Positions 30,032-32,381 of a stretch of 32,381 nucleotides of DNA are shown here, one piece after another. The stretch comes from CAZCZZ01 sp964503335. Lineage in GTDB: Bacteria > Verrucomicrobiota > Kiritimatiellia > CAIVKH01. Under the pieces are notes generated by a model. That model saw only the letters and a list, made by a program, of their open reading frames with translations. It had not been told where the DNA came from and made no database searches. The DNA lies in NCBI GenBank assembly GCA_964503335.1, contig CAZCZZ010000048.1, forward strand, positions 1 through 32,381, given 5' to 3'. Every line of letters begins with the position of its first letter. The first letter of the stretch is position 1. The position numbers and the translations under genes were made by a program.

Positions 30032-30313
30032 TCAAATCATCTCGACCATGATGTCGAGGAGGACGACCTGGGGGTTGGAGCGGATGAATTCGCTCACCTC
30101 GGCGAGGCGTTTTTCGACCACCTCTTTTTCGGATGCCACGGTCACGATCGCGAGGATGGCGGATTGCCAGAGGTCCTGGTCTTCGACCTCCGCGACGCTG
30201 ATGTTGCGCTTGTTCATCAGGCGGTCTTTCAGGGACCGCAACACCATGCGCTTGTCCTTGAGGGAGCGGGCTTCCGGAATGCTGAGCTTGGCTTGGAGGC
30301 ATCCAATCGTCAT
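30032..30313 (-). CDS. DUF503 (YlxP-like) family protein
   Basis: The ATG at 30313 gives 93 residues, MTIGCLQAKLSIPEARSLKD, matching DUF503 proteins of about 95 residues; a GTG six codons upstream is possible. Conserved family features are SLKDKRMVLRSLKDRL near the N-terminus, NISVAEVEDQDLWQ and a final strand with VVLLDIMVEMI. DUF503/YlxP is often near nusA-infB-rbfA in Firmicutes, and a ribosome-associated role has been proposed, but function is not established. Here it stands alone, between a toxin-antitoxin pair and a divergent ABC-F gene. Confidence 0.85.
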   Translation of the reverse strand: MTIGCLQAKLSIPEARSLKDKRMVLRSLKDRLMNKRNISVAEVEDQDLWQSAILAIVTVASEKEVVEKRLAEVSEFIRSNPQVVLLDIMVEMI

Positions 30314-30376
30314 GGTGCGCAGCGTAATCACTTTTGGCGTGTTCTTGGAATTGGAAATTCAGGGTGTTGAGGGTTC

Positions 30377-32326
30377 ATGTTAACGATCACGGGCGTCAGC
30401 AAGTCATTCGGTGCGCGGGACCTCTTTGAGGATGTATCGCTGCAAATCAACCGGGGCGATCGCATCGGTCTCGTCGGCGCAAACGGCGCGGGGAAATCCA
30501 CGTTGTTCTCCCTGATTCTTGGCAATGCGACGCCCGACACGGGTTCGGTCGCGCTCGAGAAGCGGGCGACGATTGGGTTCCTCCCGCAGGAGACGGCGCC
30601 GGTCGGTGACGAAACGGTGCTTGAGCTGGCCACGGCGATTTCTCCGGAGATGGTGGAGTTGAGGCGGCGGATGGACGCCTTTGAAGCGGGGCACGACACG
30701 GACTCGGAGGACTTCCACGATGTCCAGGCGCGGTTCGACGCGCTGGGCGGCTACCAGCTCGAGCCGAAGGCGAAGACGATCCTGCGCGGACTCGCATTCC
30801 GCGACGGCGACTTCAACCGGATGGCGCGGGCGATGAGCGGAGGTTGGATCATGCGCGCGCATCTCGCGCGGCTTCTGGTGCAGCAGCCGGACCTGTTGAT
30901 GCTCGACGAGCCGACGAACCATCTCGACCTCGAAGCCCTGCGCTGGCTGCAGGAGTACCTGACGAACTATCCCGGGGCGATCCTGCTCATCTCGCACGAC
31001 CGCGAGTTCCTTAATCACCTCGTGGATAGCATCGTGGATATCCGTCATCGCCGCCTGCAGCGGTATCGCGGCAACTACGAGGACTACCTCGTCCAGCGAG
31101 ACGCGAACGCGGCGCAGCAGCTCGCGGCGTTCAAGAACCAGCAGAAGGAAATCGCAAAGCTGCAGGAGTTCGCGGACCGCTTCCGCGCCAAGGCATCGAA
31201 GGCCGCGCAGGCGCAGTCAAAGCTGAAGCAGATCGATCGCATGGACAAGATCGAGGCGCCGGAGAACGACACCCGCACGATGAAGATCCGCTTCCCGCAG
31301 CCGGAGCGCAGCGGCCAGCGTGTGATCACGCTGAAGAACGTGGCCCATGCCTACGGCGACGTAGAGGTCTACAAGGACTTGAACTTCGAGGCAGAGCGCG
31401 GGCAACGGCTTGTGCTTGTCGGTCCGAACGGCGCAGGCAAGTCCACGCTGCTGAAACTTCTGGCTGCTGTGCTTCCCGTGAAGACCGGAACGCGCGAGCT
31501 CGGGCTGAACGTCAAGGTCGGGTACTACGCGCAGCATCGCGTCGAGATGCTCACCATGAGCAAGACCGTCCTGGAGGAGGCGCTTGATACGCCGAACCGC
31601 GTGCCGGAGCAGCAGGTGCGGACCATACTAGGTTCGTTTCTTTTCAGCGGCGACGATGTCTTCAAGAACGTGAGCGTGCTCAGCGGCGGTGAGAAGAGCC
31701 GGCTGGCGCTTGTGAAGCTCTTGCTGAATCCACCGAATCTTCTCCTGATGGATGAGCCGACGACGCACTTGGACATGCCCAGCATCGACGCATTGATTTC
31801 CGCGCTGACGGATTACGAAGGCACACTGATCTTCATCAGCCACGACGTGTATTTCATCCGTAAGCTCGCGAAGCAGGTGCTGCACATCAGCGCCGGACAA
31901 CTCAAGCTGTACCACGGCGACTACCAGTACTACCTCGACAAGACGTCGGCAGTTTCCGCGCGCGAAGCACTCACCGCGGGCGAGGGCCTGCCGCAGGCGG
32001 CGAAGCCTGTGGTGGCAGACGAGGCGCCGCAAATGACATCGAAGGAGCGTCGTCGCGTAGAGGCGGAAGCGCGCCAGCAGCGGTCGCGCGAGCTCAAGGC
32101 GGAACAGGCGAAAGTCGCTTCACTGGAAAAGCAGATTGTGGAGCTGGAGCGGCGGCAGAAGGAGCTTACGGAAGAGCTGGAGGCGCAGACCACGTACCAG
32201 AACCCGGGACGCGCCGTGGCCGTGAATCGCGAACTGATTCACGTCGTGGAGGACCTGACCATCGCGACAGCGGAGTGGGAGATCGCCGCGAAGCGCCTCG
32301 AGCAGATTCAGGGCGGGAGCCTCTAA
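30377..32326 (+). CDS. ABC-F family ATPase (ribosome-associated type)
   Basis: This 649-residue protein has two ABC domains and no membrane segments. Domain 1 shows Walker A GANGAGKST, signature AMSGGWIMRAHLAR and Walker B LLMLDEPTNHLD; domain 2 shows GPNGAGKST, VLSGGEKSRLAL and LLLMDEPTTHLD. Between them lies the P-site tRNA-interaction linker (about 240-310), rich in Lys, Gln and Ala, and the C-terminus (about 545-645) is a charged coiled coil, as in Uup or YheS rather than EttA. ABC-F proteins act on the ribosome exit/peptidyl-transfer region; resistance or housekeeping cannot be told apart here. A GAGGG site precedes the ATG, and a strong terminator follows. Confidence 0.92.
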   Translation: MLTITGVSKSFGARDLFEDVSLQINRGDRIGLVGANGAGKSTLFSLILGNATPDTGSVALEKRATIGFLPQETAPVGDETVLELATAISPEMVELRRRMDAFEAGHDTDSEDFHDVQARFDALGGYQLEPKAKTILRGLAFRDGDFNRMARAMSGGWIMRAHLARLLVQQPDLLMLDEPTNHLDLEALRWLQEYLTNYPGAILLISHDREFLNHLVDSIVDIRHRRLQRYRGNYEDYLVQRDANAAQQLAAFKNQQKEIAKLQEFADRFRAKASKAAQAQSKLKQIDRMDKIEAPENDTRTMKIRFPQPERSGQRVITLKNVAHAYGDVEVYKDLNFEAERGQRLVLVGPNGAGKSTLLKLLAAVLPVKTGTRELGLNVKVGYYAQHRVEMLTMSKTVLEEALDTPNRVPEQQVRTILGSFLFSGDDVFKNVSVLSGGEKSRLALVKLLLNPPNLLLMDEPTTHLDMPSIDALISALTDYEGTLIFISHDVYFIRKLAKQVLHISAGQLKLYHGDYQYYLDKTSAVSAREALTAGEGLPQAAKPVVADEAPQMTSKERRRVEAEARQQRSRELKAEQAKVASLEKQIVELERRQKELTEELEAQTTYQNPGRAVAVNRELIHVVEDLTIATAEWEIAAKRLEQIQGGSL

Positions 32327-32328
32327 CC

Positions 32329-32373
32329 CGCATATTTCATCGCACTTTTGAGTGCGATGAAATATGCGCTTTT
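32329..32373 (+). terminator. Rho-independent terminator after the ABC-F gene
   Basis: A perfect 18-bp inverted repeat (32329-32346 with 32351-32368) around the loop TTTG begins three bases after the stop codon, and is followed by CTTTT (32369-32373). The stem is unusually long for a terminator, but position and T-run agree. Confidence 0.85.
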
Positions 32374-32381
32374 GGCACGGC

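Noticed and set aside
30341..30376. Fourth heptamer-repeat site before the ABC-F gene
   Set aside because: The sequence has a GTTGAGGGTT resemblance but no exact period of seven over three or more units.

Overview
The window is a compact, high-GC, Gram-negative-type bacterial chromosome segment with no rRNA, tRNA, CRISPR array or phage block. I cannot place it firmly. The mix of a reductive pyrimidine pathway, an AGXT2-type aminotransferase, PdxB, several PIN/VapBC modules and orphan PAS/GAF histidine kinases, together with small palindromic and heptameric intergenic repeats, fits an uncultured lineage such as Verrucomicrobiota/Kiritimatiellae, Sumerlaeota or Hydrogenedentota better than a classical model proteobacterium. 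This assignment is weak.

Layout. Positions 1-3206 hold an M20-family N-carbamoyl-amino-acid amidohydrolase (minus strand, cut by the window edge), a vapBC pair and a GAF histidine kinase (minus). Positions 3480-17506 form one long plus-strand operon: NCS1 nucleobase transporter, AGXT2-type aminotransferase, alanine dehydrogenase, PreT, PreA, methylmalonate/malonate semialdehyde dehydrogenase, dihydropyrimidinase, PrpB, PrpC, a second vapBC and PrpD. Positions 17503-21731 hold two divergent PAS histidine kinases and a small zinc-ribbon protein. Positions 21756-26664 hold pdxB and a three-subunit xanthine-dehydrogenase-type molybdenum hydroxylase. Positions 26661-28679 (minus) hold a secreted or membrane-anchored unknown protein, a MocA-like molybdenum-cofactor nucleotidyltransferase and an ORF6N-domain protein. 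Positions 28718-32326 hold maf, a third vapBC, a DUF503 gene and an ABC-F ATPase, followed by a strong terminator.

How the genes work together. The large operon plus the amidohydrolase encode a nearly self-contained route for pyrimidine bases. NCS1 imports the base, PreTA reduces it, dihydropyrimidinase opens the ring, the amidohydrolase releases beta-alanine or beta-aminoisobutyrate, and the AGXT2 enzyme transaminates these onto pyruvate. Alanine dehydrogenase regenerates the pyruvate and releases ammonia. MmsA then makes acetyl-CoA (from uracil) or propionyl-CoA (from thymine). PrpB, PrpC and PrpD would burn the propionyl-CoA through the 2-methylcitrate cycle, so the cluster appears specialised to take thymine to central metabolism. 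The neighbouring xanthine-dehydrogenase-type enzyme keeps the purine-binding residues and may extend the region to purines.

Most unusual observations: (i) an ORF6N-domain gene with a 25-bp palindrome just upstream of its start codon and a near-identical 25-bp palindrome inside its own coding sequence, each encoding a VV(T/A)xCDHL peptide; (ii) a vapBC module spliced between prpC and prpD with a four-base overlap to prpD and an antitoxin frame running about 100 bases into the toxin; (iii) degenerate 7-bp tandem repeats at three intra-operon gene junctions; (iv) a REP-like double hairpin between ald and preT with a related hairpin inside the prpD coding sequence.
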